Assembly: GCF_900636535.1 (NCBI RefSeq)
Contig: NZ_LR134289.1
Span: forward strand, 5,481,501-5,545,500
Reading direction: 5' to 3'
Length of the DNA: 64,000 bases
From: Chryseobacterium gleum
GTDB lineage: Bacteria; Bacteroidota; Bacteroidia; Flavobacteriales; Weeksellaceae
Both the position numbers and the translations under genes were made by a program. The notes under the pieces are model-generated. The model was given only the letters and a program-made list of their open reading frames with translations. It was not told the DNA's origin and did no database searches. Each line of letters starts with the position of its first letter. Position 1 is the stretch's first letter. Below, in pieces: positions 1 to 7,160 of this stretch.

Positions 1-249
1 ACAAGAAGTACAGAGAAAAATGTAGTCTTATATCCAAACCCAACCAAACCGGGACAGTCTACTTTTATTAAAAGTGATTACCCGATTGAGAAAATCGAAT
101 TGGTTTCAGCTTCCGGAGAACTGCTGTATGTATCAAAAAATATCAATAACCAGCGTTTTTCTCTCGTGAACGAAAATCTTCCTGCGGGCGTTTATTTTGT
201 AAAAGTACACGGAAGAAAGCTGTTTACTTTAAAACTGATTATTCAGTAA
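1..249 (+). CDS. C-terminal fragment of a secreted protein with a T9SS sorting domain
   Basis: Only the last 82 codons are inside the window; the gene starts upstream of base 1. The visible part reads as a typical type A T9SS C-terminal domain: LYPNPTKPGQ near the start, then short beta-strand-like segments ('IEKIELVSASGELLYVS') and the closing PAGVYFVKVHGRKLFTLKLIIQ-type ending (PAGVY plus basic end). In Bacteroidota this tail directs proteins through the outer membrane by the type IX system and is then cleaved. The cargo domain cannot be named from this window. The reading frame stays open from base 1 to the TAA at 247-249, and a good terminator follows. Confidence 0.85.
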   Translation, partial: TRSTEKNVVLYPNPTKPGQSTFIKSDYPIEKIELVSASGELLYVSKNINNQRFSLVNENLPAGVYFVKVHGRKLFTLKLIIQ

Positions 250-276
250 GGTAAACTAAAACACAATCATAGTGAA

Positions 277-305
277 GAGACTGTCAGAAATGATAGTCTC
301 TTTTT
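277..305 (+). terminator. Rho-independent terminator after the T9SS gene
   Basis: A 10-bp stem (GAGACTGTCA / TGATAGTCTC with one G-T wobble), a GAAA tetraloop and five T residues, 28 bases after the stop codon. Confidence 0.85.
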
Positions 306-332
306 ATATCAATAAAAAATATAATTTCCCAT

Positions 333-485
333 AATCATCTGCGAAAATCTGCGTTATCTGTGGGCAAAAAACAAACCACAAAAGTCACAAAAGTTTTTAA
401 CCACTTAAAGTTAATGAAGAGGATATTCCTGCATTGAATAAGTTCACATAGATTCATAAAAATCTACGTCATTTGTGGACAAATA
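333..485. repeat. Two degenerate copies of an ATCTGTG-type dispersed repeat
   Basis: Two copies of a degenerate motif of the form ATCTGCG-AAAATCTGCGTTATCTGTGGG lie at about 336-366 and 447-482 (second copy: ATCTACGTCATTTGTGGAC). Related copies occur at 53702-53740 and 51957-51979. Otherwise the 306-485 interval shows no gene. Confidence 0.5.
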
Positions 486-515
486 ATAAAAAGCGATTCC
501 AAAAATTGAAACCGC
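486..515 (-). terminator. Terminator of the YwqK-like gene
   Basis: Read on the minus strand, GCGGTTTC and GGAATCGC pair (with wobbles) around a 7-base loop and are followed by a T-rich tract. It sits just after the stop of the 539-2065 gene. Confidence 0.65.
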
Positions 516-538
516 CTTTGATATTATAGTTGTGATAA

Positions 539-2065
539 TTAGTCAAACTGATTGTACAGATCATCCTCACTTAACAGCGTCTGGTTTTCAGCAGAGGCAT
601 TTTCATCCTGAGCATCGGCCAGCGTCTTCGTTTCCTGAATAAGCTTTCCATCCGTATTATAAAGTCTTAAAAGAACCCATTTTCCGTTACGTTCAAGTTC
701 TTTGGCGCCATCTAATGTGTTTAGTCTGATTTTTCCGGATTGAATAACACCTTCTTTTACAGAAGACTTATTGGCAGGCTTACCTTTTACATATTGTGTA
801 ATTTGTGCCGTAAAGGAATAATCTTCTCCGTCTTCACTTACAGGTTGTGAAAAAGTATACAGAACAGTGCCATTTCTGTCATAAACAGTTGTTTCATAGT
901 TTGTTTGCTTAGCATTCAGCTTTTTCTCATAATTCAGCGTATGATCTTCAAAAAAGTTTTTGATATTCGAAATAATACCGTTCTTATAAACTGTTTCATT
1001 AAAGCCTTCATAAGATGAACCACTATAAGGAATACCATCTTTATACGTTAATGTTGATTTCAATGTTCCATCAGGAGCATAATATTTAATTTCCTGGGTG
1101 ATGTCATCTTTTAAGAACTTTTCATAGGATAATTTCCCGTTTTCATCAAAGATCTTACTGTTTACAATCGAGCCTTTTTCATACATATCGATCGATGAAA
1201 TCTGTGAATAAGAAATCTGGTAATCTTCACCATCCATTGCGTTGTAAATATCACTTTCCTTATCATACTGATAAATAAGATGTCCTATTTTTTTGCCTGA
1301 CTCATCATAAGTGGTTTTGTAGCCATCTTTCTTATTCATTTTCTGCTCCTGTAAAACTTTTCCGCTTTTGCTATAGGATACGCTTTCCTTTACACTGCCA
1401 TCATTTCTGTATTTCTCTATCCTGGAAATCCTCATCGGGTTGGAATAATAATCAACTACCATATTTTCGCCCGGACCGCTGGTGCCGCTTCCCAGATATT
1501 TCCCCTTTTCTCCGTAATACTTCGTTTCAGTATTGTAATCCTTACCGGTAATGGTTTCACTTCTGATGCCTTTAATGTCATCATCATAAATCGTTGTTTT
1601 GACAGGTATGGAGTTTTCATAATCAACCAGGATATTAAAATCAACCCCTTCTTCAGCATCTTTATAGCTGAACATTTTTCCTGAAAAAGTCCCGTCAGCT
1701 TTATATACCACATCTTCTGTCAGTCGGCCTTTAACATCATATGTCTGGGCAGGACCTATCTGCTGACCTTTGGAATAGGTGGCAAAATTTGATACTTTTC
1801 CTTCAGGGGTATACCAGGTAACTTTTCCCTCAAAGACTTCACTGTTTGGGGTAGGATCCGAAGCAAGACCTTCCATCTGAAGTTTTCCATCCTTATAGAA
1901 ATCTTTGATAAAGGTTAGTTTTCCTTTTGAACTTGTTTCACGGTAATATTCCATTTTATCCTGAGTGGTTTTTTCCCAGTCTTGATCGAAATAAGTTCTC
2001 TCCTGTGCGTACACATTGACGCTAAGTACCAGTGCAAGTAATGCTGAGGTAAGTAATTTTTTCAT
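539..2065 (-). CDS. Secreted YwqK/MORN-like repeat protein
   Basis: 508 aa with a clear signal peptide (MKKLLTSALLALVLSVNVYA, cleavage expected after A20). The rest is made of repeated short units of the type 'YxxDGxL...xxxxxxxGkv', for example 'DGKLQMEG', 'PEGKVSNFATYSKGQQIGP' and 'APDGTLKSTLTYKDGIP'. This is the toothed beta-repeat pattern of MORN-variant/YwqK proteins. Some relatives are labelled antitoxins of YwqJ-type toxins, but no toxin gene lies beside this one and export makes an antitoxin role unlikely. The molecular role is unknown; envelope or surface location is inferred from the signal peptide. Confidence 0.75.
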   Translation of the reverse strand: MKKLLTSALLALVLSVNVYAQERTYFDQDWEKTTQDKMEYYRETSSKGKLTFIKDFYKDGKLQMEGLASDPTPNSEVFEGKVTWYTPEGKVSNFATYSKGQQIGPAQTYDVKGRLTEDVVYKADGTFSGKMFSYKDAEEGVDFNILVDYENSIPVKTTIYDDDIKGIRSETITGKDYNTETKYYGEKGKYLGSGTSGPGENMVVDYYSNPMRISRIEKYRNDGSVKESVSYSKSGKVLQEQKMNKKDGYKTTYDESGKKIGHLIYQYDKESDIYNAMDGEDYQISYSQISSIDMYEKGSIVNSKIFDENGKLSYEKFLKDDITQEIKYYAPDGTLKSTLTYKDGIPYSGSSYEGFNETVYKNGIISNIKNFFEDHTLNYEKKLNAKQTNYETTVYDRNGTVLYTFSQPVSEDGEDYSFTAQITQYVKGKPANKSSVKEGVIQSGKIRLNTLDGAKELERNGKWVLLRLYNTDGKLIQETKTLADAQDENASAENQTLLSEDDLYNQFD

Positions 2066-2433
2066 GTTTTTATGTAATCTTAATATTGTATATGATTAAT
2101 GTGACGATTGATATAAAAGATCTGTGTATAGACCATAGAAGTAAAGCGACAATAGCTGCCTTTCATAAAATAATTTCTACATTAAAATTGTGTTTAAAAT
2201 GATATCTGAAAACAACATATAAGCTGTATTTCTGAATTTAAAGCCCCAAAGATAAACCATCTTGATGAAAAATCCCACAAAAAACGAACAGATCTGTTCA
2301 TTTTTATGGGTAAATATTTGATTTCTATTATTTTATATGGTGGGAAAACAATATGGAATTCCAAAGGCTTTTCCATTTATCAGATATACAGGAAAATTTA
2401 TTAAATTTAGCCAACAGAAAAATCTAATATTTC
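2066..2433. other. Intergenic region between divergent genes, nothing clear
   Basis: 368 bases of AT-rich DNA between divergent genes. A TAAATTTA box close to the -7 consensus lies at about 2401-2408, before scoA. No convincing gene, repeat or RNA structure was seen. Confidence 0.4.
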
Positions 2434-3135
2434 ATGATAGATAAAAGAGTAAAAAATGCAAAGGAGGCCATCGAAGGAATTAAAGATGGAATGACACTGA
2501 TGCTTGGCGGGTTTGGACTTTGCGGAATTCCTGAAAACTCAATCAATGCTTTGGTAGAAAGCGATGTGAAAGATCTTACTTGCATTTCAAACAATGCGGG
2601 AGTAGACGATTTCGGATTAGGATTACTGCTTCACAAAAGACAGATTAAGAAAATGATCTCTTCGTATGTAGGAGAAAATGCTGAATTTGAAAGACAGATG
2701 CTTTCCGGGGAGCTGGATGTAGAACTTACTCCTCAGGGAACTTTAGCTGAAAAATGCAGAGCTGCTCAGGCGGGAATTCCGGCTTTTTACACTCCTGCAG
2801 GTTACGGAACTGAAGTAGCTGAAGGAAAAGAAGTAAAAGAATTCAAAGGAAAACCTCATATCCTTGAGCACGCTTATGATGCAGATTTCTCTATCGTAAA
2901 AGCATGGAAAGGAGATCATGCCGGAAACCTTATTTTCAAAGGTTCTGCGAGAAACTTCAACCATCCGATGGCAGGTGCTGCAAAGATTACTATTGCTGAA
3001 GTAGAAGAGCTGGTAGAACCGGGACAATTAGATCCCAATGAAATTCACATTCCGGGAATTATGGTTCAGCGAATTTTCCAGGGAGAAAAATTTGAAAAAA
3101 GAATTGAGCAGAGAACAGTAAGACCTAAAGAATAA
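2434..3135 (+). CDS. scoA: 3-oxoacid CoA-transferase subunit A (succinyl-CoA:3-ketoacid CoA-transferase)
   Basis: 233 aa, the usual size of the alpha subunit of bacterial class I CoA-transferases. The N-terminus has the family pattern [19 protein letters not shown] (glycine-rich CoA-binding loop), followed by '[17 protein letters not shown]', '[11 protein letters not shown]' and '[25 protein letters not shown]'. With ScoB it transfers CoA between succinyl-CoA and acetoacetate in ketone-body or short-chain acid use. The beta-subunit gene lies 1967 bases downstream on the same strand, but an oppositely oriented ABC exporter sits between them, so the two subunits need separate transcripts. Confidence 0.93.
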   Translation: MIDKRVKNAKEAIEGIKDGMTLMLGGFGLCGIPENSINALVESDVKDLTCISNNAGVDDFGLGLLLHKRQIKKMISSYVGENAEFERQMLSGELDVELTPQGTLAEKCRAAQAGIPAFYTPAGYGTEVAEGKEVKEFKGKPHILEHAYDADFSIVKAWKGDHAGNLIFKGSARNFNHPMAGAAKITIAEVEELVEPGQLDPNEIHIPGIMVQRIFQGEKFEKRIEQRTVRPKE

Positions 3136-3145
3136 ATAATAAAAT

Positions 3146-3179
3146 AAAAAGCGCTGAAAACAGTTTCAGCGCTTTTTTT
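3146..3179. terminator. Bidirectional terminator between scoA and the ABC exporter
   Basis: A perfect 9-bp stem (GCGCTGAAA / TTTCAGCGC), an ACAG loop, and A/T tracts on both sides. It serves convergent genes. The TAA stop of the minus-strand ABC exporter (3178-3180) overlaps the end of the T tract. Confidence 0.9.
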
Positions 3180-4980
3180 ATGCTTGCGGAGTAAGTGTTT
3201 TTCTTTCTCCGATCTGTTGTCTCCACATGGCGTAGTACAGTCCTTTTTCGTCAATAAGATTGGCATGGGAACCCGTTTCTACAATTTGTCCGCGTTCAAG
3301 AACATAGATTTTGTCTGCATGCATAATCGTACTTAAACGGTGGGCAATAAGGACAGTAATCTGTTCTTTTTCTTTTGAAATGTCTTTTATCGTAGTGGTG
3401 ATTTCTTCTTCAGTGATACTGTCAAGCGCAGAAGTAGCTTCATCAAAGATCAACAGATGAGGTTTTCTCAGAAGAGCCCTTGCGATAGCAATTCTCTGCT
3501 TTTCACCGCCACTCAGCTTCAGACCACCTTCGCCGATAATGGTTTCAATACCTTTCTCTGCTCTTTCCAGCAATGCCGTACAGCTTGATTTCTGTAAAGC
3601 AATTGCCAGCTCCTCATCAGTCGCCGAAGGGTTAACAAAGAGAAGGTTTTCTTTAATGGTTCCTGCAAACAACTGAGTATCCTGTGTAACAAAACCAATC
3701 TGATTTCTCAGCTCATCAAAATCAAATTCTTTTCCATTAATACCATTATAAAAAATATTTCCTTCCTGCGGTCTGTACAGTCCAACCAGTAATTTGACGA
3801 GGGTACTTTTTCCGGAACCGCTTGGTCCTACAAAAGCAATGGTTTCTCCGTTTTTGACATCAAAGGAAATATTATTCAAAGCTTTGTACTGAGCAGATTG
3901 ATGTTTGAAAGAAACATGCTTGAATTCCAGTTCTTCAATAGCACCGATCTGTTTCGGGTGAAGCGGTTTTTCTTCCACATCCTTTTTCATTAAACGGTCA
4001 AAATTCTGAAGAGAAGCCTCTGCCTCACGGTAAGAAATGATGATATTTCCAATCTCCTGCATAGGCCCGAAAATAAAGAAGCCATAAAACATCAGAGACA
4101 GATATTGACCCGGAGTCACAATATTTTTAAAAATCAAATACAATAATGTCAGGGTAATCATCTGCTGAAGAAAATTCACCATTGTTCCCTGGATAAAACT
4201 CAAAGAACGGATGCTTTTCACCTTTCTCAGTTCAAGGCCAAGGATTTTATAGGTATTGTTATTTAAACGGATTACTTCCTGATTGGTTAATCCTAAACTT
4301 TTAACAATCTCGATGTTTCTTAAACTCTCTGTAGTACTTCCGGCCAAAGCTGTGGTTTCAGTCACAATATTTTTCTGGATGACTTTTATTCTTTTGCTCA
4401 GTAAATTCGTAACAATGGCAATAAAGAAAATTCCACAGATATAAACCGGCATAATAGACCAGTGTAAGCGGATTGCGTATACGGACACGAAAATAATACT
4501 CACCAGAATCCCAAAGAAAATATTGATGAAATTTGTAATGAATTTTACCGTGTCTTCCCTTACTTTCGTTAAAATAGAAAGGGTTTCCCCACTTCTCTGA
4601 TCTTCAAATTCCTGATAAGGCAACGCCATAGAGTGCTTTAAACCATCTGTAAATATTTTTGCTCCGAATTTTTGTGTAATAACGCTTACCACATAATCCT
4701 GAAAAGCTTTGGCAATTCTGCTCACCATTGCTGTTCCAATCAGAAGCCCCAGGAAATAAAAAGCACCATGATAAGCGGAGCTTCCATATAAATATTCGTT
4801 CAGGTTTCTGGGAAGCAGTTTTTCTTTATCAAAAAAGTTAGGATGAGTAACCAGCTGATCCAGGATATTTCCTGTAATAGCCGGGGCAAATAACGAAAAA
4901 ACCTGATTGACAGTAGCCAGAAACAAAGAAATGATAATCAGCCACTGATAAGGTTTAAGATATCTAAAAAGTATTTTCAT
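3178..4980 (-). CDS. ABC exporter, fused permease and ATPase (MsbA/MdlB type)
   Basis: 600 aa from the ATG at 4980 (MKILFRYLKPYQW). An upstream in-frame ATG at 5067 is rejected because a perfect -7 box (TAATTTTG, 4999-5006 minus) lies between the two. Residues 1-320 form a six-helix type-1 exporter domain. Residues about 340-590 form the ATPase with Walker A GPSGSGKST, Q-loop VTQDTQLF, signature LSGGEKQR, Walker B LLIFDEATSALD and H-loop IAHRLST. A homodimer exporting a lipid or drug is likely; the substrate cannot be told. It sits between scoA and scoB in the opposite direction. Confidence 0.9.
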   Translation of the reverse strand: MKILFRYLKPYQWLIIISLFLATVNQVFSLFAPAITGNILDQLVTHPNFFDKEKLLPRNLNEYLYGSSAYHGAFYFLGLLIGTAMVSRIAKAFQDYVVSVITQKFGAKIFTDGLKHSMALPYQEFEDQRSGETLSILTKVREDTVKFITNFINIFFGILVSIIFVSVYAIRLHWSIMPVYICGIFFIAIVTNLLSKRIKVIQKNIVTETTALAGSTTESLRNIEIVKSLGLTNQEVIRLNNNTYKILGLELRKVKSIRSLSFIQGTMVNFLQQMITLTLLYLIFKNIVTPGQYLSLMFYGFFIFGPMQEIGNIIISYREAEASLQNFDRLMKKDVEEKPLHPKQIGAIEELEFKHVSFKHQSAQYKALNNISFDVKNGETIAFVGPSGSGKSTLVKLLVGLYRPQEGNIFYNGINGKEFDFDELRNQIGFVTQDTQLFAGTIKENLLFVNPSATDEELAIALQKSSCTALLERAEKGIETIIGEGGLKLSGGEKQRIAIARALLRKPHLLIFDEATSALDSITEEEITTTIKDISKEKEQITVLIAHRLSTIMHADKIYVLERGQIVETGSHANLIDEKGLYYAMWRQQIGERKTLTPQA

Positions 4981-4998
4981 TCTGTTAAAATAATGAAG

Positions 4999-5065
4999 CA
5001 AAATTACAGATATTATTTTAACTAACAGTGTTAATTGTTGAATACAACAAAGGCCTTTTGTATTC
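4999..5065. promoter_or_regulatory. Promoter of the ABC exporter and two palindromes in the divergent region
   Basis: The minus strand carries TAATTTTG (4999-5006), a perfect Bacteroidota -7 box, 18 bases before the ATG at 4980. Upstream lie TTAAC-N7-GTTAA (5018-5034) and a near-palindrome GAATACAAC...TTTTGTATTC (5040-5065). Both could be operators for the divergent scoB or exporter promoters; the regulator is unknown. Confidence 0.55.
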
Positions 5066-5102
5066 AAGTGAAAATAATTAAATTGCAGTCTAAGTTTTTA
5101 TT

Positions 5103-5756
5103 ATGCTTACAAAAGAACAAATTGCCAAAAGAATTTCAAAAGAACTGAAAGATCGTTATTATGTAAACCTGGGAATTGGGATTCCTACTTTGGTTGCCAA
5201 CTATGTTCCGGAAGGTATTTCCGTAGAATTCCAGAGTGAGAACGGAGTGTTGGGGATGGGACCTTTCCCTTTCGAAGGAGAAGAAGATGCTGATATCATT
5301 AATGCCGGAAAGCAGACTATCACTATATTGGAAGGAGGTTCTTTTTTTGATTCCGCATTCAGTTTCGGGATGATCCGTGGTCAGAAAGTAGACCTTACCA
5401 TCCTTGGAGCTATGGAGGTTTCAGAGAACGGAGATATTGCCAACTGGAAAATTCCGGGAAAAATGGTTAAAGGAATGGGAGGAGCCATGGATCTTGTAGC
5501 TTCTGCTGAAAATATTATTGTTGCAATGATGCACGTAAATAAAGCAGGAGAAAGTAAAATCCTTAAAAAATGTACGCTTCCTTTAACAGGAGTAAACTGT
5601 GTGAAGAAAGTGGTTACTGAGTTAGCTGTTCTGGATGTAACTCCGGCAGGATTCAAGCTGGTGGAAAGAGCACCGGGTGTCTCAGTAGAAGATATTATCA
5701 AAGCGACAGAAGCAGATCTGATCATTGAAGGAGAAATTCCTGAAATGCAGTTTTAA
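5103..5756 (+). CDS. scoB: 3-oxoacid CoA-transferase subunit B
   Basis: 217 aa, normal for the beta subunit. It has the family start 'YVNLGIGIPTLVANYVP' and the catalytic segment SENGVLGMGP, where Glu46 is the residue expected to form the glutamyl-CoA thioester. Further conserved stretches are 'GGSFFDSAFSFGMIRGQKVDLTILGAMEV' (in parts) and 'KMVKGMGGAMDLV'. It pairs with ScoA (2434-3135). A strong terminator follows directly. Confidence 0.93.
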   Translation: MLTKEQIAKRISKELKDRYYVNLGIGIPTLVANYVPEGISVEFQSENGVLGMGPFPFEGEEDADIINAGKQTITILEGGSFFDSAFSFGMIRGQKVDLTILGAMEVSENGDIANWKIPGKMVKGMGGAMDLVASAENIIVAMMHVNKAGESKILKKCTLPLTGVNCVKKVVTELAVLDVTPAGFKLVERAPGVSVEDIIKATEADLIIEGEIPEMQF

Positions 5757-5772
5757 TCTGTTTAAAAATAAA

Positions 5773-5810
5773 AAAGTTTCGGCCTCACAAAGTGAGGCCG
5801 AAACTTTTTT
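5773..5810 (+). terminator. Strong terminator after scoB
   Basis: A perfect 16-bp stem (arms 5773-5788 and 5792-5807; core GGCCTCAC / GTGAGGCC) with a 3-base loop and a T tract. Confidence 0.92.
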
Positions 5811-6034
5811 ATAAATCTTAAGAAATAAACAACATAGGAGATCGGAGCGTTAAAAAAATAAATGTTGTGAACGTTAAGAAAATTCTTGTGTCCGAAGCGC
5901 GAGAGCAAATCAGAACCAATTAAGAAATGATGATTTCGCGCAAGTTTAGAATTTTTAGAGAACAGGATTTATTTTTTAGCGGAGAGATCCAGGTCTTGAA
6001 TTTTTGTTTCTTTTGTTTTAAGACAAAAGAAAGT
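5811..6034. repeat. Repeat-like intergenic block with a hairpin
   Basis: No credible gene. The segment contains the hairpin TTTCTTTTG (6007-6015) / CAAAAGAAA (6024-6032). The preceding 'gtgtccgaagcgc...' stretch resembles intergenic modules that I recall being repeated in flavobacterial genomes. A 60-codon frame at 5927-6109 runs through two hairpins and is not believed. Confidence 0.4.
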
Positions 6035-6065
6035 AAAAAAAGCTATTTCATCATGAAACAGCTTT
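6035..6065 (-). terminator. Terminator of the DUF4197 gene
   Basis: AGCT-A-TTTCA / TGAAA-C-AGCT stem with one mismatch, flanked by A and T tracts on both sides; the minus-strand direction has the longer T run. It lies 53 bases beyond the stop of the minus-strand gene. Confidence 0.7.
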
Positions 6066-6117
6066 TTATATTTAAAATCGTAGCGGTTAGTTTATCCTAT
6101 ATTATCTAACTCCTCAT

Positions 6118-6930
6118 TTATCTCCCATCCTGTGCCCCAAAAACCTTCTGCAGAATACTTGTCGTTCTCATAGCAGGTGTATTTCTGATCCCGCTTTCCT
6201 TATCTGCCACCATTTTGAATACTCCGTTAATGGTTTCTGTAGTAACATATTCATTAAGATCTGTTGTTACAGACTGCCCTGTAAATGTATTGTATTTTGA
6301 AATCAGGTTTTTCCAAAGTGTATCAGCCCCTACTTTTCCTAACGAAGCTTTTACTTTAGGCTGAAAAGCATTGAAAAGCTGGGTTTGTGTTTTTTCCTGA
6401 AGATAATTTGTTGCTGCATTATTACTGCCTAACAGAATATTTTTTGCGTCTGTAATCGTCATGGAAGTAATAGCATTGGTGAAAATAGGAGCGGCTTCTG
6501 TTACAGCATCTTCAGCAGCTCTGTTCAATAGCTTAACGCCTTCATCTGCAAGACTGCCCATACCGATGGAACGTAAGGTTGTATCAATCTTTCTTAACTT
6601 TTCAGGCATTAAAATTTTTACCGCTTCATTCTTGAAAAAACCATCGGTTACTGCCAGTTTTTTAACCCCATCGGTTACTCCCATACTTAAAGCTTCTTTT
6701 AATCCTGAAGAAATCTGAGTAGAAGTGAGGTTTCCAATATTGGCAGAAGAATTACCAGAAGTGGTAGTGGTAGTCTTGGTTGGAGTTGCCGTACCATTAT
6801 TTTTTACCGGAACATTAAGGTCCACACCGGTTTTGTCTTTAACGGTAGATTTTATAATATCTAAAATTTGCGCCTGTGCTGACATTGAGAATAATAATCC
6901 GGCTGCCACAAAAATGCTTTTTTTCATCAT
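6118..6930 (-). CDS. DUF4197 family exported protein
   Basis: 270 aa. A signal peptide (MMKKSIFVAAGLLFSMSAQA) precedes a short Thr/Ser-rich linker (residues about 45-65), then the DUF4197 region with 'SGLKEALSMGVTDGVKKL', 'GFFKNEAVKILMPEKL', 'LNRAAEDAVTEAAPIFTNAI' and 'MTITDAKNILLG'. DUF4197 proteins are common in Proteobacteria and Bacteroidota and have no firm function. A -7 box (TAAATTTG, 6940-6947 minus) ends 10 bases before the first ATG (6930), so the second ATG (6927) is an equally good start and the leader would be only a few bases. Monocistronic. Confidence 0.85.
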   Translation of the reverse strand: MMKKSIFVAAGLLFSMSAQAQILDIIKSTVKDKTGVDLNVPVKNNGTATPTKTTTTTSGNSSANIGNLTSTQISSGLKEALSMGVTDGVKKLAVTDGFFKNEAVKILMPEKLRKIDTTLRSIGMGSLADEGVKLLNRAAEDAVTEAAPIFTNAITSMTITDAKNILLGSNNAATNYLQEKTQTQLFNAFQPKVKASLGKVGADTLWKNLISKYNTFTGQSVTTDLNEYVTTETINGVFKMVADKESGIRNTPAMRTTSILQKVFGAQDGR

Positions 6931-6939
6931 ATTTTTTTA

Positions 6940-6947
6940 CAAATTTA
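6940..6947 (-). promoter_or_regulatory. -7 box of the DUF4197 gene
   Basis: TAAATTTG on the minus strand matches TAnnTTTG exactly and lies 9 bases before the ATG at 6930. This predicts a very short or absent leader. Confidence 0.55.
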
Positions 6948-7160
6948 AGCCTTTTAATTTTTTTAAGTTGTCAAAGTTGATCAAAAAGCAAACCATAATG
7001 CACAGAATATAATAGAACAATTTCTATAGAAGTCAGTTAGCAATTTAAAATTGTACGCTTCATAAAAAACCGAACAATTAAGATATCTGAATTTTGTTTT
7101 TAAAAAGACTCCCGGAGTTTTGAAAAATAATTATCTTAGCTCAAACCTTAACCACTTTCA

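Noticed and set aside
2194..2376. 60-codon minus-strand frame upstream of scoA
   Set aside because: No promoter box and no domain-like pattern; composition is that of AT-rich spacer.
4981..5067. Upstream start of the ABC exporter at 5067
   Set aside because: The perfect -7 box at 4999-5006 lies after that start, so the ATG at 4980 is used.
5927..6109. 60-codon plus-strand frame between scoB and the DUF4197 gene
   Set aside because: It runs through two hairpins, has no promoter box and encodes an atypical Phe/Ile-rich sequence; more likely a repeat-derived frame.
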